From Acetomicrobium thermoterrenum DSM 13490 (lineage in GTDB: Bacteria; Synergistota; Synergistia; Synergistales; Acetomicrobiaceae), in NCBI RefSeq assembly GCF_900107215.1, contig NZ_FNPD01000001.1, positions 1-64,000 on the forward strand: 64,000 nucleotides of DNA, read 5' to 3'. Position numbers and translations under genes: made by a program. Below, in pieces: positions 25,532-34,216 of this stretch. Numbering within the stretch: position 1 is the first letter of the stretch; every line of letters starts with the position of its first letter. The notes below the pieces were generated by a model, which searched no databases, was not told the origin of the DNA, and saw nothing but the letters and a program-made list of their open reading frames with translations.

Positions 25532-26739
25532 TGTTGAAATTTGGTGGAAGTTCCCTGGCTACCGTCGACAGGATCCGTAATGTGGCGGTTCGAGTGAAAA
25601 ACGACTACTTGGATCGAGGCCTTAAAGTCTCAGTTGTCGTTTCGGCCATGGGAAAGACAACGGATGGGTTAATAGATCTCGCACAAAGAACCTCCAATGT
25701 TTTAAACGGCAGGGAATTGGATCAGCTTCTCGTCACGGGCGAACAGCAGAGCGCTGCATTGTTGGCGATGGCCATAGAGGAGCTTGGCTTCAGGGTAAAG
25801 TCCTTCAATGGCGCTCAAGCAGGTATCTCGGCGACGGGCTACCATATGGAAGGCAGGATTGCTGATGTAAACCCTGAGAGGGTGCTTTCCTGGCTGGAAG
25901 GAGAGGGAGAAGTAGCGGTTGTAACGGGCTTCCAGGGGATTAACGAAGCCGGAGATTTCGTGACCTTGGGAAGGGGCGGTTCAGATCTGTCTGCGGTGGC
26001 TTTGGCAGTTGCCCTGAAGAGCAGCTTTTGCCATATATACACAGATGTTGACGGGGTTTACACAGCGGATCCGAAAATTGTTTCGACTGCGAGGAAATTA
26101 ACGTACATTTCCTACGAGGAGTGCATAGAAATGGCTGCCCTCGGCGCGAAGGTCCTTCAGGCAAGAAGCGTTGAATTCGCGTCTTTATACGACATGCCCA
26201 TTTATGTGAGTTCCAGCATATTGGAAGGGGAGGGAACGTGGGTGAAAGAAAAGACAATTAAGGAAGGTCTCGCTATAAAAGCTGTTGTTCATGATAAAAA
26301 TATTGCTAAAATAGCTGTGCTGGGAGTGCCCGATGTCCCCGGAATAGCTGCCGGTTTGTTCAGCAAACTGGCAGACAGGGGGGTCGGAGTGGAGATGATA
26401 ATACAAAGTGTTATGCGGGGAGACGTTAACGATATCGCTTTTCTGGTCAAGGAGACGCTCTTGGGAGAGGCCATCGAAGTATGCGGAGATTATGCCCGCG
26501 AGATCGATGCTCAGGGGGTTACCTACGATGCTGAGGTTGGAAGGGTGTCCATAGTCGGGGTAGGGTTGTCCCTTCATCCGGAAATACCTGCCGAGATGTT
26601 TTCGGTTTTATCCGGGGAGGGCATTAACATAGATATGATTTCATCCACTTCCAACTCGATAACCTGTGTAATTTCTTCGTCGATGATAGATAGGGCTGTA
26701 TCTGCTTTGCACAGACATTTCTTGGAAGGAGAAAAGTAA
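25513..26739 (+). CDS. lysC: Aspartokinase
   Basis: A monofunctional aspartate kinase, 408 residues, catalysing the first step of the aspartate family pathway. The kinase domain opens FVVLKFGGSSLA (residues 5-16) and has LGRGGSDLSAVALA (about 153-166) and YTDVDGVYTADP (about 177-188). Two ACT regulatory domains follow from about 265, with VPGIAAGLFSKLADRGV and a second copy near 345. ACT domains usually mean feedback control by lysine and/or threonine. It overlaps thrB by 19 bases. An internal start for a separate regulatory subunit, known in Bacillus, was not resolved. Confidence 0.95.
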   Translation: MSRPFVVLKFGGSSLATVDRIRNVAVRVKNDYLDRGLKVSVVVSAMGKTTDGLIDLAQRTSNVLNGRELDQLLVTGEQQSAALLAMAIEELGFRVKSFNGAQAGISATGYHMEGRIADVNPERVLSWLEGEGEVAVVTGFQGINEAGDFVTLGRGGSDLSAVALAVALKSSFCHIYTDVDGVYTADPKIVSTARKLTYISYEECIEMAALGAKVLQARSVEFASLYDMPIYVSSSILEGEGTWVKEKTIKEGLAIKAVVHDKNIAKIAVLGVPDVPGIAAGLFSKLADRGVGVEMIIQSVMRGDVNDIAFLVKETLLGEAIEVCGDYAREIDAQGVTYDAEVGRVSIVGVGLSLHPEIPAEMFSVLSGEGINIDMISSTSNSITCVISSSMIDRAVSALHRHFLEGEK

Positions 26740-26740
26740 A

Positions 26741-27742
26741 ATGAGGATAGCAATTTTAGGAGCAACAGGTCTGGTAGGACAAGAGATGATAAAGACTCTG
26801 GAGGACAGAAATTTTCCGGTTACGGAATTCATACCTCTGGCCTCCAGCAAGTCAGCTGGCAGGGTCGTCGAGTTTCGCGGAAGCCAGTTTGAGGTAAAAG
26901 AAGTGTCACAGGATGTTTTTGAAGGAGTGGAAATAGCGCTTTTTTCGGCCGGAGCCGATGCATCTAAAAAGTGGGCTCCCATAGCCGTTTCTAATGGTGC
27001 CGTTGTGATAGACAACAGCTCCGCATGGAGAATGGATCCGGAGGTTCCTCTCGTTGTCCCTGAGGTAAATCCCCAAGACATAAGGCAGCACAGAGGAATA
27101 ATAGCCAATCCTAACTGTGCCACCATTCAAGCTCTTGTAGCCCTGGCTCCTCTTCATAGGAGGTTTCGTCTGGAGTATTTTTCGGCCGTTACTTTTCAAT
27201 CGGTATCGGGGACAGGAAAGGAAGCCCTGGCAGAGCTCGACGATAGCATCTCTTCAATTTTGAAGGGAAACACCTTTGAACCCCATGTTTATCCTTTGCC
27301 CATAGGATTTAACGTCTTGCCTCACATTGGGGATATCGACGAGACGGGCGTTTCCGAAGAAGAGTGGAAAATGTTGAACGAGTCAAGAAAGATATTGCAC
27401 CACCATAGATTGCAGGTTAGTTGTACTACAGTGAGGGTGCCCGTAAGGCGTGGACATTCTGAGGCCATCGTGGCACAATTTGAGGATCAGGTGACGCTCG
27501 AGGAGGCATACGCCTTGCTCTCCGATGCTTCCGGCGTTGTCGTAATGTCGGAAAATAAATACATAACTCCCTTGCAGGCTGCAGAAAGCGATTTTGTCTA
27601 TGTAGGTCGTTTGAGGTATGATATGGGATTGCCCAGGGCCTTGTCCATGTGGGTCGTATCCGATAATTTAAGAAAGGGAGCAGCGTTAAACGCGGTGCAG
27701 ATAGCTGAACTTCTTGTCTCCGATTTAGGGGCTTTAAAATAA
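26741..27742 (+). CDS. asd: Aspartate-semialdehyde dehydrogenase
   Basis: NADP-dependent reduction of aspartyl phosphate to aspartate semialdehyde. The N-terminal nucleotide motif is ILGATGLVGQEM (4-15). The catalytic cysteine is in IIANPNCATIQ (about 122-132), and the catalytic histidine is in VRRGHSEAI (about 235-243). It is 333 residues, the usual length. It lies 1 base after lysC. Together the operon covers aspartate to semialdehyde and homoserine to threonine. The homoserine dehydrogenase between these steps is missing from the cluster. Confidence 0.96.
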   Translation: MRIAILGATGLVGQEMIKTLEDRNFPVTEFIPLASSKSAGRVVEFRGSQFEVKEVSQDVFEGVEIALFSAGADASKKWAPIAVSNGAVVIDNSSAWRMDPEVPLVVPEVNPQDIRQHRGIIANPNCATIQALVALAPLHRRFRLEYFSAVTFQSVSGTGKEALAELDDSISSILKGNTFEPHVYPLPIGFNVLPHIGDIDETGVSEEEWKMLNESRKILHHHRLQVSCTTVRVPVRRGHSEAIVAQFEDQVTLEEAYALLSDASGVVVMSENKYITPLQAAESDFVYVGRLRYDMGLPRALSMWVVSDNLRKGAALNAVQIAELLVSDLGALK

Positions 27743-27765
27743 AGACATTTCCTAGGAGGAGCAAA

Positions 27766-28620
27766 ATGAGGGCGAACAAGGCTTTAGGCCTTCTTGCGAT
27801 TTTTCTTTCCCTAATGCTCTTTTCTGATCCTCATCTTTGTTTGGGAGAGGAAAAAAGGGCTACAACGGAAATTATATTGCTTTCCGACGAGCTTTATTAC
27901 GATCCCGGCACGGGCAAGGTGACTGCCAAGGGAAACGTGGAAGTTACCAGAGAAGACCTGATAGTAAAGGCTCCCTTTGCAGAAGGGTTTATAAATACAG
28001 AGGAATTTAGGTTTTGGGACCAGGTCGTCGCCTCTTGGCCTTCCCAAGAGGCGACATTGACCTGCCTTGAGCTTCAGATAAGCAAAACTCAAGGGGGGAC
28101 TTTGCTGCGCTCTGTCGGCAACAGCCATCTGGTGCGCGGCAAGGAAGACGACATACGCTCAAATGAGCTGGAATGGCTGCAGGGTGAGAAGATTTATTAC
28201 AGCGCTACGGGAGATGTCGATGCCCAATTCGGTCAAATGACCATAGTGGCGGAAAAGGTGGTAAGAGAAGGGGAGAATTTCAAGGCCGATAAGGTCCGCC
28301 GCTTTGTCGACAGGGGGCGCGGCCTTCGCGTGAGTGCCCTCGAGGTTACGGGGAAAATAAAAGACGAGATGATAGAGGAACTGCTAGCGAGCGGAAGCGT
28401 AGTGATAGATCATGAGCCCAAAGAGGGAGAAAAGACTCACATAACAGGTCAAAGGGCCCGCTATATAAAAAGTAAGGGGGTTTTAGAAGTTACCGGCGAT
28501 GCCAGAGCAGTTCAGGAGGGAAGGACTATAGAGGCGGAAAATATAATTTATCACGTGGACGACAAGCACATAGAGGCCTTGGGCAGGCCTAAAGTTACAG
28601 TGGAAGTCAAGGAGGAATAA
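27766..28620 (+). CDS. lptA: LptA/OstA-like periplasmic protein
   Basis: A 284-residue exported protein with an N-terminal signal peptide (about 1-27, hydrophobic core ALGLLAIFLSLMLF, likely cut after CLG). It contains repeated beta strands of the OstA/LptA jellyroll: LYYDPGTGKVTAKGNVEVTRED (about 41-62) and GVLEVTGDARAVQEGRTIEAENIIYH (about 239-264). Such proteins form the periplasmic bridge carrying lipopolysaccharide to the outer membrane. It is longer than E. coli LptA (about 185) and may merge several OstA units. It lies directly before lptB, strong context for the call, and implies a diderm cell. Confidence 0.82.
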   Translation: MRANKALGLLAIFLSLMLFSDPHLCLGEEKRATTEIILLSDELYYDPGTGKVTAKGNVEVTREDLIVKAPFAEGFINTEEFRFWDQVVASWPSQEATLTCLELQISKTQGGTLLRSVGNSHLVRGKEDDIRSNELEWLQGEKIYYSATGDVDAQFGQMTIVAEKVVREGENFKADKVRRFVDRGRGLRVSALEVTGKIKDEMIEELLASGSVVIDHEPKEGEKTHITGQRARYIKSKGVLEVTGDARAVQEGRTIEAENIIYHVDDKHIEALGRPKVTVEVKEE

Positions 28621-28627
28621 GCCTGAT

Positions 28628-29353
28628 ATGGCCGATTTGCTTTCTGTTGTTAAATTAGAAAAATCCTTCAAACAGAGGAAGGTAGTATCGGGCGTTTCCT
28701 TTGAGGTCAGAAGAGGAGAGATAGTCGGCCTCCTGGGGCCGAACGGAGCTGGCAAGACTACTTCCTTTTACATGATCGTCGGCTTGCTTTATCCCGATGG
28801 AGGAAAAGTTTATCTCGATGATGTTGAGATTACATCTTTTCCCATGCATAACCGTGCCAGGTTGGGTTTGGGCTATTTGCCCCAGGAACCCTCGGTCTTC
28901 AGATCTTTGACCGTTGAAGAAAACCTCCGCCTGGTGTTGGAGGAGCAGGATTTAGGGGTGGAAGAAGTCGAAGAAAGGGTATCCCGTCTCACGAAAGAAT
29001 TTGGTCTGGAAAAGATCGTAGATGTGAGGGGACAATCTTTAAGCGGTGGCGAGAGAAGAAGGGTGGAAATTGCCCGCACGTTGGCAATAGAGCCGGATTT
29101 TTTGATGCTTGACGAGCCCTTCAGCGGTATCGATCCCATTGCCGTTTACGATATTCAACAGCTCATCGTTGGTTTGAGGCGAAGAGGATATGGAATAATC
29201 CTCACGGATCATAATGTCCGCGAGACACTGGCCATAACCGACAGGACCTGTTTGATTCACGAAGGACAAATCTTGGTAGAAGGCCCTCCTGATATGGTGG
29301 CAAGGAGCGACATAGCAAGAAAATACTACCTTGGAGAGAGATTTAGCTGGTAA
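28628..29353 (+). CDS. lptB: LPS export ABC transporter ATPase LptB
   Basis: The ATP-hydrolysing subunit of the LPS extractor LptB2FG. Walker A is GPNGAGKTT (38-46), the Q-loop is LGYLPQEPSVF (about 80-90), the signature is LSGGERRRVEIAR (about 138-150), and Walker B is FLMLDEPFSGIDP (about 158-170). The switch histidine is in ILTDHNVRETL. These LptB-specific stretches distinguish it from other ATPases such as LivF. It is 241 residues. lptF and lptG are not in the window. Its last 11 bases overlap the end of the minus-strand gene that follows. Confidence 0.95.
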   Translation: MADLLSVVKLEKSFKQRKVVSGVSFEVRRGEIVGLLGPNGAGKTTSFYMIVGLLYPDGGKVYLDDVEITSFPMHNRARLGLGYLPQEPSVFRSLTVEENLRLVLEEQDLGVEEVEERVSRLTKEFGLEKIVDVRGQSLSGGERRRVEIARTLAIEPDFLMLDEPFSGIDPIAVYDIQQLIVGLRRRGYGIILTDHNVRETLAITDRTCLIHEGQILVEGPPDMVARSDIARKYYLGERFSW

Positions 29354-29813
29354 GAAAAGGTATTTCGTCGTACTTGGACCTGAGGATGATTTTGGCAACT
29401 TTTTTTGCAGCTTTGCGTAGCGGAGTCGAAAGTTCGGTGGAAAAGTCTAAGGTTTTCGGTTGTATTCCTATCGTAGTTACTAAACAGCTCAAGTCATAGT
29501 AATTTAGCAAAGGTAAAATGGATATTCCGTGAGTCATTTCGGAGTGCCCCGTCGACTCATCGAGGGGAAGCCTTCGTATGCATCCAGGAGGCAAGTTCAT
29601 CTGTGCCGCATCGACGATGACTAGATGTTTCGGTTTTTTTCTTTTCAGCAATGGGGCGAAGTTCTCGGGGACGCTTTCGCATATTACAATTTCAAAGCCC
29701 GGAGGAGACAGCCTTTTTAGCATCCTGGCAACATAAATACCGACACCGTCATCTCCCAATATGCTGTTTCCAATTCCCCAAACATGAGTTTTTGTCTTCA
29801 CTGATACCACCAT
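29343..29813 (-). CDS. Hydrogenase maturation protease (HycI/HupD-like)
   Basis: The only convincing minus-strand gene in the window. The 156-residue protein starts THVWGIGNSILGDDGVG (residues about 9-25), the nucleotide-free fold and first metal ligand of [NiFe] hydrogenase maturation endopeptidases. VIVDAAQMNLPPGCI (about 65-79) and a late HGISILPLLNYY (about 95-106) match the other metal-binding positions. These enzymes clip the C-terminus of the hydrogenase large subunit after nickel insertion. ATG 29813 is chosen; TTG/GTG lie 1-2 codons upstream and no strong ribosome site is seen. It converges with lptB by 11 bases and diverges from murJ by 35 bases. No hydrogenase subunit is nearby. 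Confidence 0.85.
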   Translation of the reverse strand: MVVSVKTKTHVWGIGNSILGDDGVGIYVARMLKRLSPPGFEIVICESVPENFAPLLKRKKPKHLVIVDAAQMNLPPGCIRRLPLDESTGHSEMTHGISILPLLNYYDLSCLVTTIGIQPKTLDFSTELSTPLRKAAKKVAKIILRSKYDEIPFLTS

Positions 29814-29848
29814 CACCAAAAGATTTGGACAAAGTTAGGAGGATAAGG

Positions 29849-31396
29849 TTGGCCAAAGCAATTGATACAATTATACGACATTCTATGATGATGACCATCG
29901 GAACTTTTGCCAGTCGAATATTGGGTTTGGTTCGGGAAACCATCATAGCTGCATTTTTTGGCGCCTCAAGACAACTGGATGCCTTCCTGGTGGCCTATAC
30001 TTTAGCCAACCTGGCGAGGCAGCTTCTGGCGGAGGGGGCATTGTCTGCCACCTTTGTACCCATTTTTTCCAGAGTCCTAAACCGACAGGGAGAGGAAAGG
30101 GCAAAGGAATTAGGGCGTCAAGCCCTTACATTGTTGATTATAGCAGGGAGCCTTGTAGTTTTATTGGGCATGATCCTCGCACCTTTCTTGGTTTTTCTGA
30201 TAGCGCCCGGTTTTTCAGGGCAGGAAAGCCTGTTGGCCATATCTTTCACCAGAAGGCTTTTTCCCTTCCTGCTTATAATATCCCTGTCTGCATTAGTGAT
30301 GGGTGTTCTTAACAGTCTCGGTTCTTTTTTTGTTCCCGCCATAGCTCCGGCTGTCAGCAACGTCGTTTTCATCTGCATCACCCTAATTTTACACGGAAAG
30401 CATGGCATTTCGGCCCTTCCTGTAGCAGTTTTGGCCGGCGGCTTTTTTCAGTTTTTGGTACAATGGATTTGGAGCACCAAGAAGGGTTTTGTCCTTTATC
30501 CCGTAAAGATCGATCGTGGTGACGATGAGCTAAGGACGATGACTCGACTGTTTTTTCCTTACGTAGCGGGGCTTTCCTTTAATCAGCTGCATCCCATCAT
30601 CAGCAGGGTGATGGGATCTTTTTTGGAAGCGGGCTCCATATCCGTGCTGAATTATGCCGACAGGCTTTTGCAGCTTCCTCTGGGATTGTTCGTTATAGCG
30701 ATATCTCAGGCCGTATTGCCCACCCTTTCAAAGGCTTCTTCCGATAAAGGGGAATTCGCAGAGATCTTTGGCGACTCCCTTAAATTTTCCTTTTTCCTCA
30801 TCTTGCCCATATCCGTCTTGGCAGTGATATTTTCCTCTGAGGCCGTCAACTGCGTCTTTTACAGGGGAGCCTTTGACGATTGGGCATGGCGAGCTACAAG
30901 CCAATCGCTGGCCATCTATTCCTTGGGAATGTTGGGCATGGCTTTGACTAATGTTACCCTCCGTGCCCTGTACGCTTATGGATTGCCCAAGGGGGCTTTA
31001 ATCGTTACCGCCTCTACGGTAATTATAAATCTTTTGGTGAGCGCTTCGACAATGAAGTGGCTATCTTATCGCGGCATTGCCTTGGGGGTGGCCTGCGCCT
31101 TCACCAGTGGAGCTTTTATAGGTATGTATTATCTTTCCAAAGCGACGGAGATGAATCTTAAGATATTTAACTATAAGTGGTTGGCAAAATTATGTCTTTC
31201 GGCCGTTATCTTGGTTGTAACGACTTTATCCTATAAATTTCTCGTGCCCTATCGGGCGGAGTGGGGTACAATTTTTAAGGTCTTATGGTTAATTGGCGCA
31301 GGCATAGCGGGCATGTCTGTCTATGGCCTTACGACCTTAGCGTGCGGATTGCAGGAGTGGAAGTGGATAGAGCGATCATTTAAAAGGAGAAGGTAA
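29849..31396 (+). CDS. murJ: Lipid II flippase MurJ
   Basis: MurJ/MviN moves lipid II across the inner membrane for peptidoglycan synthesis. The protein has about 14 hydrophobic helices and the family motifs SRILGLVRETIIAAFFGAS (about 19-37) and LAEGALSATFVPIFS (about 56-70), plus a late RALYAYGLPKGAL. The open frame reaches back to 29651, but that part is antisense to the protease gene. TTG 29849 lies 7 bases after AGGAGG (29837-29842) and gives 515 residues, the usual length. It is followed 1 base later by hslO. Confidence 0.94.
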   Translation: MAKAIDTIIRHSMMMTIGTFASRILGLVRETIIAAFFGASRQLDAFLVAYTLANLARQLLAEGALSATFVPIFSRVLNRQGEERAKELGRQALTLLIIAGSLVVLLGMILAPFLVFLIAPGFSGQESLLAISFTRRLFPFLLIISLSALVMGVLNSLGSFFVPAIAPAVSNVVFICITLILHGKHGISALPVAVLAGGFFQFLVQWIWSTKKGFVLYPVKIDRGDDELRTMTRLFFPYVAGLSFNQLHPIISRVMGSFLEAGSISVLNYADRLLQLPLGLFVIAISQAVLPTLSKASSDKGEFAEIFGDSLKFSFFLILPISVLAVIFSSEAVNCVFYRGAFDDWAWRATSQSLAIYSLGMLGMALTNVTLRALYAYGLPKGALIVTASTVIINLLVSASTMKWLSYRGIALGVACAFTSGAFIGMYYLSKATEMNLKIFNYKWLAKLCLSAVILVVTTLSYKFLVPYRAEWGTIFKVLWLIGAGIAGMSVYGLTTLACGLQEWKWIERSFKRRR

Positions 31397-31397
31397 G

Positions 31398-32279
31398 ATG
31401 CCTGAAAGTGATGCCAAGAAAGCTGTTTTACACAAATGTTTGCTTGGAAAGGGAGATGCTCGTGCGATAGTCGTAGAGGCAACGGGACTGGTGGAGCTGT
31501 TGCGTCAGATTCACAACCTGTCCTTTGTGGCGACGGCCGCCTTAGGCAGGCTGGTGATGGCTTCTATGATGATGGCGGCCCAGGAAAAGGGTGGAAGGGC
31601 CAGAGTTACGCTGAAGATAGAAGGAGACGGCCCCCTGGGTGAAATAGTGGCCGATGCGGAAAGGGCTGGATCGGTCAGGGGTTATGTGAGCAAACCATGG
31701 GTGGAGCTGCCCCTCTCGGAAGAGGGCAAATGGGATGTAAGCGCCGGAGTAGGAAAGAAGGGCTATTTAACTGTAATAAAGGATGTCGGCCTAAAGGAAC
31801 CTGTGGTTTCAAGAGTGCCCTTGATATCGGGCGAAATTGCAGAAGATATTGCCTATTATTACGTAAAATCGGAACAAATGCCCACTGCTGTAATGCTTGG
31901 TGTTCTGCAAAGGCCTAGTTTGGGTGTTATATCTGCAGGTGGCGTTATGGTCCAGCTGATGCCCGGTGCAGACGAGGCCTTTGCAGAAATGTTGGAAGAA
32001 TTGCTTAAAAAGCATGGCTCTGTGAGCAGGTTGGCGGAAAGCTCTCAATCTCCAAGGGATATATTGGAAACTATTTTCGATGGCATCGATAAAAAATGGC
32101 TCGATAGCTTGACCTTCGAATTCGGTTGTCGATGTTCGAGGAAGCTGGCCGAAGCCCTGTTGCTCTCCACCTCGGAGGGAGAAGAGGCGAATGATGTTAT
32201 AGAGGTAAGATGTCATTTTTGCAATAGAGTATATAGCTTTTCTAGGGATGAAATAAAGAAATTAAAAGGCGGTGAATGA
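31398..32279 (+). CDS. hslO: Redox-regulated chaperone Hsp33
   Basis: Hsp33 holds unfolding proteins during oxidative stress and is switched on by loss of zinc from four cysteines. The 293-residue protein has the conserved N-terminal fold and, at the C-terminus, the redox switch CRC (about 244-246) and CHFC (about 273-276), the CxC...CxxC arrangement of the family. ATG 31398 directly follows the murJ stop. The stop overlaps the next gene by 4 bases (ATGA). Confidence 0.95.
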   Translation: MPESDAKKAVLHKCLLGKGDARAIVVEATGLVELLRQIHNLSFVATAALGRLVMASMMMAAQEKGGRARVTLKIEGDGPLGEIVADAERAGSVRGYVSKPWVELPLSEEGKWDVSAGVGKKGYLTVIKDVGLKEPVVSRVPLISGEIAEDIAYYYVKSEQMPTAVMLGVLQRPSLGVISAGGVMVQLMPGADEAFAEMLEELLKKHGSVSRLAESSQSPRDILETIFDGIDKKWLDSLTFEFGCRCSRKLAEALLLSTSEGEEANDVIEVRCHFCNRVYSFSRDEIKKLKGGE

Positions 32280-32833
32280 AATTGAGAAGAACCCTACTGC
32301 CATTAGTTGTATTTTTTTTGCTTGTCCTCGGAGCTCTCTCCTTTGTCGAAGTGGCCCAAGGCTCTCAAGACAAGCTTGAATCTCTGTCTGCGGAACGTAC
32401 CGGAACCATATTCCTGGAGGGAGAAATGCTTGGGGACCTTATTTTGGGAGCAAGGGCGAGGTTGGATTTTCTTTACATTGATGATGTGCTCGTCAAGGCC
32501 TCCATTTCTTCGGGGAAAATCCCCGATTGGCTTAAGTGGCATCTCGGTCATTTTGGAAGTCTCGAGACCGAAGGCAAAGAACTGTTCGTGCTGCGATACG
32601 AGGTTTACAAGCCCTGGGATTTCGACCCTTTTAAGATAACAGTCAACGGCGTTTGTTTGACGAAAGAAGATATATTGACTGGGTTCAATCGTTTTGCCTC
32701 AGGGGCTTTGCCTACAGGTACCGTAGACAGTATGGCCTTTACCGTTCCTCGGTCACCCGATGGGTTATATAATATATCCTACGACGAAGACCATATAGAG
32801 ATTGATGTCAAAAAGATAAAGAGAACGAAATAA
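32276..32833 (+). CDS. Exported protein of unknown function
   Basis: A 185-residue protein with a clear signal peptide (positively charged MKLRR, then a hydrophobic run to about residue 28, likely cut near AQG). The mature part is mixed alpha/beta with no cysteine pair, no lipobox and no repeats. Notable stretches are DLILGARARLDFLYIDDVLVKA (about 54-75) and a tail ending VKKIKRTK. I do not recognise the family. It overlaps hslO by 4 bases and is followed by a zinc-ribbon protein, so it is co-transcribed with stress and tRNA modification genes. A periplasmic location is inferred. Confidence 0.85.
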   Translation: MKLRRTLLPLVVFFLLVLGALSFVEVAQGSQDKLESLSAERTGTIFLEGEMLGDLILGARARLDFLYIDDVLVKASISSGKIPDWLKWHLGHFGSLETEGKELFVLRYEVYKPWDFDPFKITVNGVCLTKEDILTGFNRFASGALPTGTVDSMAFTVPRSPDGLYNISYDEDHIEIDVKKIKRTK

Positions 32834-32852
32834 TCAGGGAAGGGGATTTTTA

Positions 32853-33029
32853 ATGCATAAATATCGATGTGCCAGTTGTAACAAGGAGTTTGAAAGCGCC
32901 AGTTTTGCCCAGAGATGTCCCTATTGTCGCGGAAAGGTGTTAATTCACCTAGAAGGAGAATCGCCAAAAAAAAGATCCGCTGCTTGCTCCGGGGGGAGTT
33001 GTTCTTCCTGTAACGGTTGCGGCAGGTGA
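32853..33029 (+). CDS. Small zinc-ribbon protein with cysteine-rich tail
   Basis: A 58-residue ORF starting at ATG 32853 behind AGGGAAGGGG. The N-terminal half is an FmdB/rubredoxin-like zinc ribbon, with CASC (6-9) and CPYC (22-25). The C-terminal 15 residues carry four more cysteines, CSGGSCSSCNGC, a possible second metal site or redox tail. Function is unknown. It lies 6 bases before tsaD and 19 bases after the exported protein, in one run of genes. Eight cysteines in 58 residues make a metal-binding role likely. Confidence 0.8.
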   Translation: MHKYRCASCNKEFESASFAQRCPYCRGKVLIHLEGESPKKRSAACSGGSCSSCNGCGR

Positions 33030-33035
33030 TCGATA

Positions 33036-34022
33036 ATGCTGACTTTAGGTATCGAGACCAGCTGCGATGATACATCCGTAGCACTTCTGGAGGGCGCAAG
33101 GCATTTGCGCCGTTTTCTTGTGGCAAGCCAGCTCGAAGATCACGAGGCTTTCGGAGGAGTTGTCCCCGAACTCGCATCGCGCAAGCATCTCGAGAACTTC
33201 TTGCCCCTGCTTTCGCGGCTTCTGACGGAATGTGAGATAAAAAACCCGTCGAGGGAGATTCATTTAATAGCGGTTACTGACGGGCCCGGTTTGATGGGAT
33301 CTTTGCTGATCGGAACTACCGCAGCAAAGGCTCTGGCTCAAGTCTGGGAGGTCCCCTTAATAACGGTTAACCATCTCGAAGGACATATTTTCGCAAATTA
33401 TTTGGCCCATGACGATTTGTTTCCTCCCTTTATAACGCTCATAGTTTCCGGCGGACATACCGAGTTGATTTTGGTGAGGTCCTTCGGGGATTATGTATTG
33501 CTTGGGGCCACGAGAGACGATGCAATTGGAGAAGCCTTCGATAAAATCGCTCGCCTCTTGGGCCTTGGCTATCCTGGGGGACCGGCCATAGAAAAGGCGG
33601 CAAGGGGCGGAGACCCTGCGGCTGTGGCCCTTCCGGTGCCCATGGCGGATAGTCCTGATATAGAGTTCAGTTTTAGTGGCCTGAAGACCGCAGTGATATG
33701 GGCGTCGAAAAGAAATCCCTATTTAAGACTGGAGGATCTTTGTGCCTCCTTTCAGCACGCTGCTACTGAAGCTTTAGTGTGCAAGGTGGAGCTGGCTGTG
33801 AGGAAGACGGGCATTCGCAAAGTAGCCGTATCCGGAGGCGTTGCCGCAAACCTCGAGCTGAGGAGGAAGATGAAAGGCGTGCCCTGGAAGACCTACTTTC
33901 CGCCCATAGAACTCTGCACGGACAATGGGGCTATGATTGCCGCTGCCGGTTATAACGCATACAAAAGGGGTGAGAGAGCATCCTTGTCCTTCATGCCGGA
34001 TCCCTCCAAATCATTGGTCTAG
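33036..34022 (+). CDS. tsaD: tRNA N6-adenosine threonylcarbamoyltransferase TsaD
   Basis: TsaD transfers the threonylcarbamoyl group to A37 of ANN-decoding tRNAs (t6A) with TsaB and TsaE. It has the ASKHA ATPase fold: LGIETSCDDTSVALL (4-18), metal-binding VPELASRKHLE (about 43-53), VNHLEGHIFA (about 109-118) with both metal histidines in range, and GGHTELI and SGGVAANLELR later. It is 328 residues, normal. TsaB, TsaC and TsaE are not in the window. Confidence 0.97.
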   Translation: MLTLGIETSCDDTSVALLEGARHLRRFLVASQLEDHEAFGGVVPELASRKHLENFLPLLSRLLTECEIKNPSREIHLIAVTDGPGLMGSLLIGTTAAKALAQVWEVPLITVNHLEGHIFANYLAHDDLFPPFITLIVSGGHTELILVRSFGDYVLLGATRDDAIGEAFDKIARLLGLGYPGGPAIEKAARGGDPAAVALPVPMADSPDIEFSFSGLKTAVIWASKRNPYLRLEDLCASFQHAATEALVCKVELAVRKTGIRKVAVSGGVAANLELRRKMKGVPWKTYFPPIELCTDNGAMIAAAGYNAYKRGERASLSFMPDPSKSLV

Positions 34023-34102
34023 AAAAAGCCCAAAAAAACGAGAATAAAACAGTAATTTGTTTATAGCCGTCAATAAAAGTGAATAAACGCCAATATTCAT
34101 AC

Positions 34103-34132
34103 TTGTATTATTTACCATAAGGACCTTAACAT
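34103..34132 (+). promoter_or_regulatory. Candidate groESL promoter
   Basis: TTGTAT (34103-34108) and TAACAT (34127-34132) are 18 bases apart. The implied start near 34139 is 6 bases before the CIRCE operator, a normal arrangement for HrcA-controlled genes. The match to consensus is only moderate. Confidence 0.4.
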
Positions 34133-34144
34133 TAGTATCGCTTG

Positions 34145-34171
34145 TTAGCACTAAGCATGATTGAGTGCTAA
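34145..34171 (+). promoter_or_regulatory. CIRCE operator (HrcA binding site)
   Basis: TTAGCACTA, 9 bases, then GAGTGCTAA: the CIRCE inverted repeat with a single departure from the consensus TTAGCACTC-N9-GAGTGCTAA. It lies 45 bases before groES. HrcA represses through this site until heat shock titrates GroEL. hrcA itself is not in the window. Confidence 0.95.
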
Positions 34172-34216
34172 CAAGGAGGACCGTGATACAGTTCATATCA
34201 GCAGGGAGGGATGAAA

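Noticed and set aside
29651-29848. N-terminal extension of murJ by 66 codons
   Set aside because: This stretch is antisense to the hydrogenase protease and precedes the AGGAGG ribosome site at 29837; MurJ proteins start near the chosen TTG.
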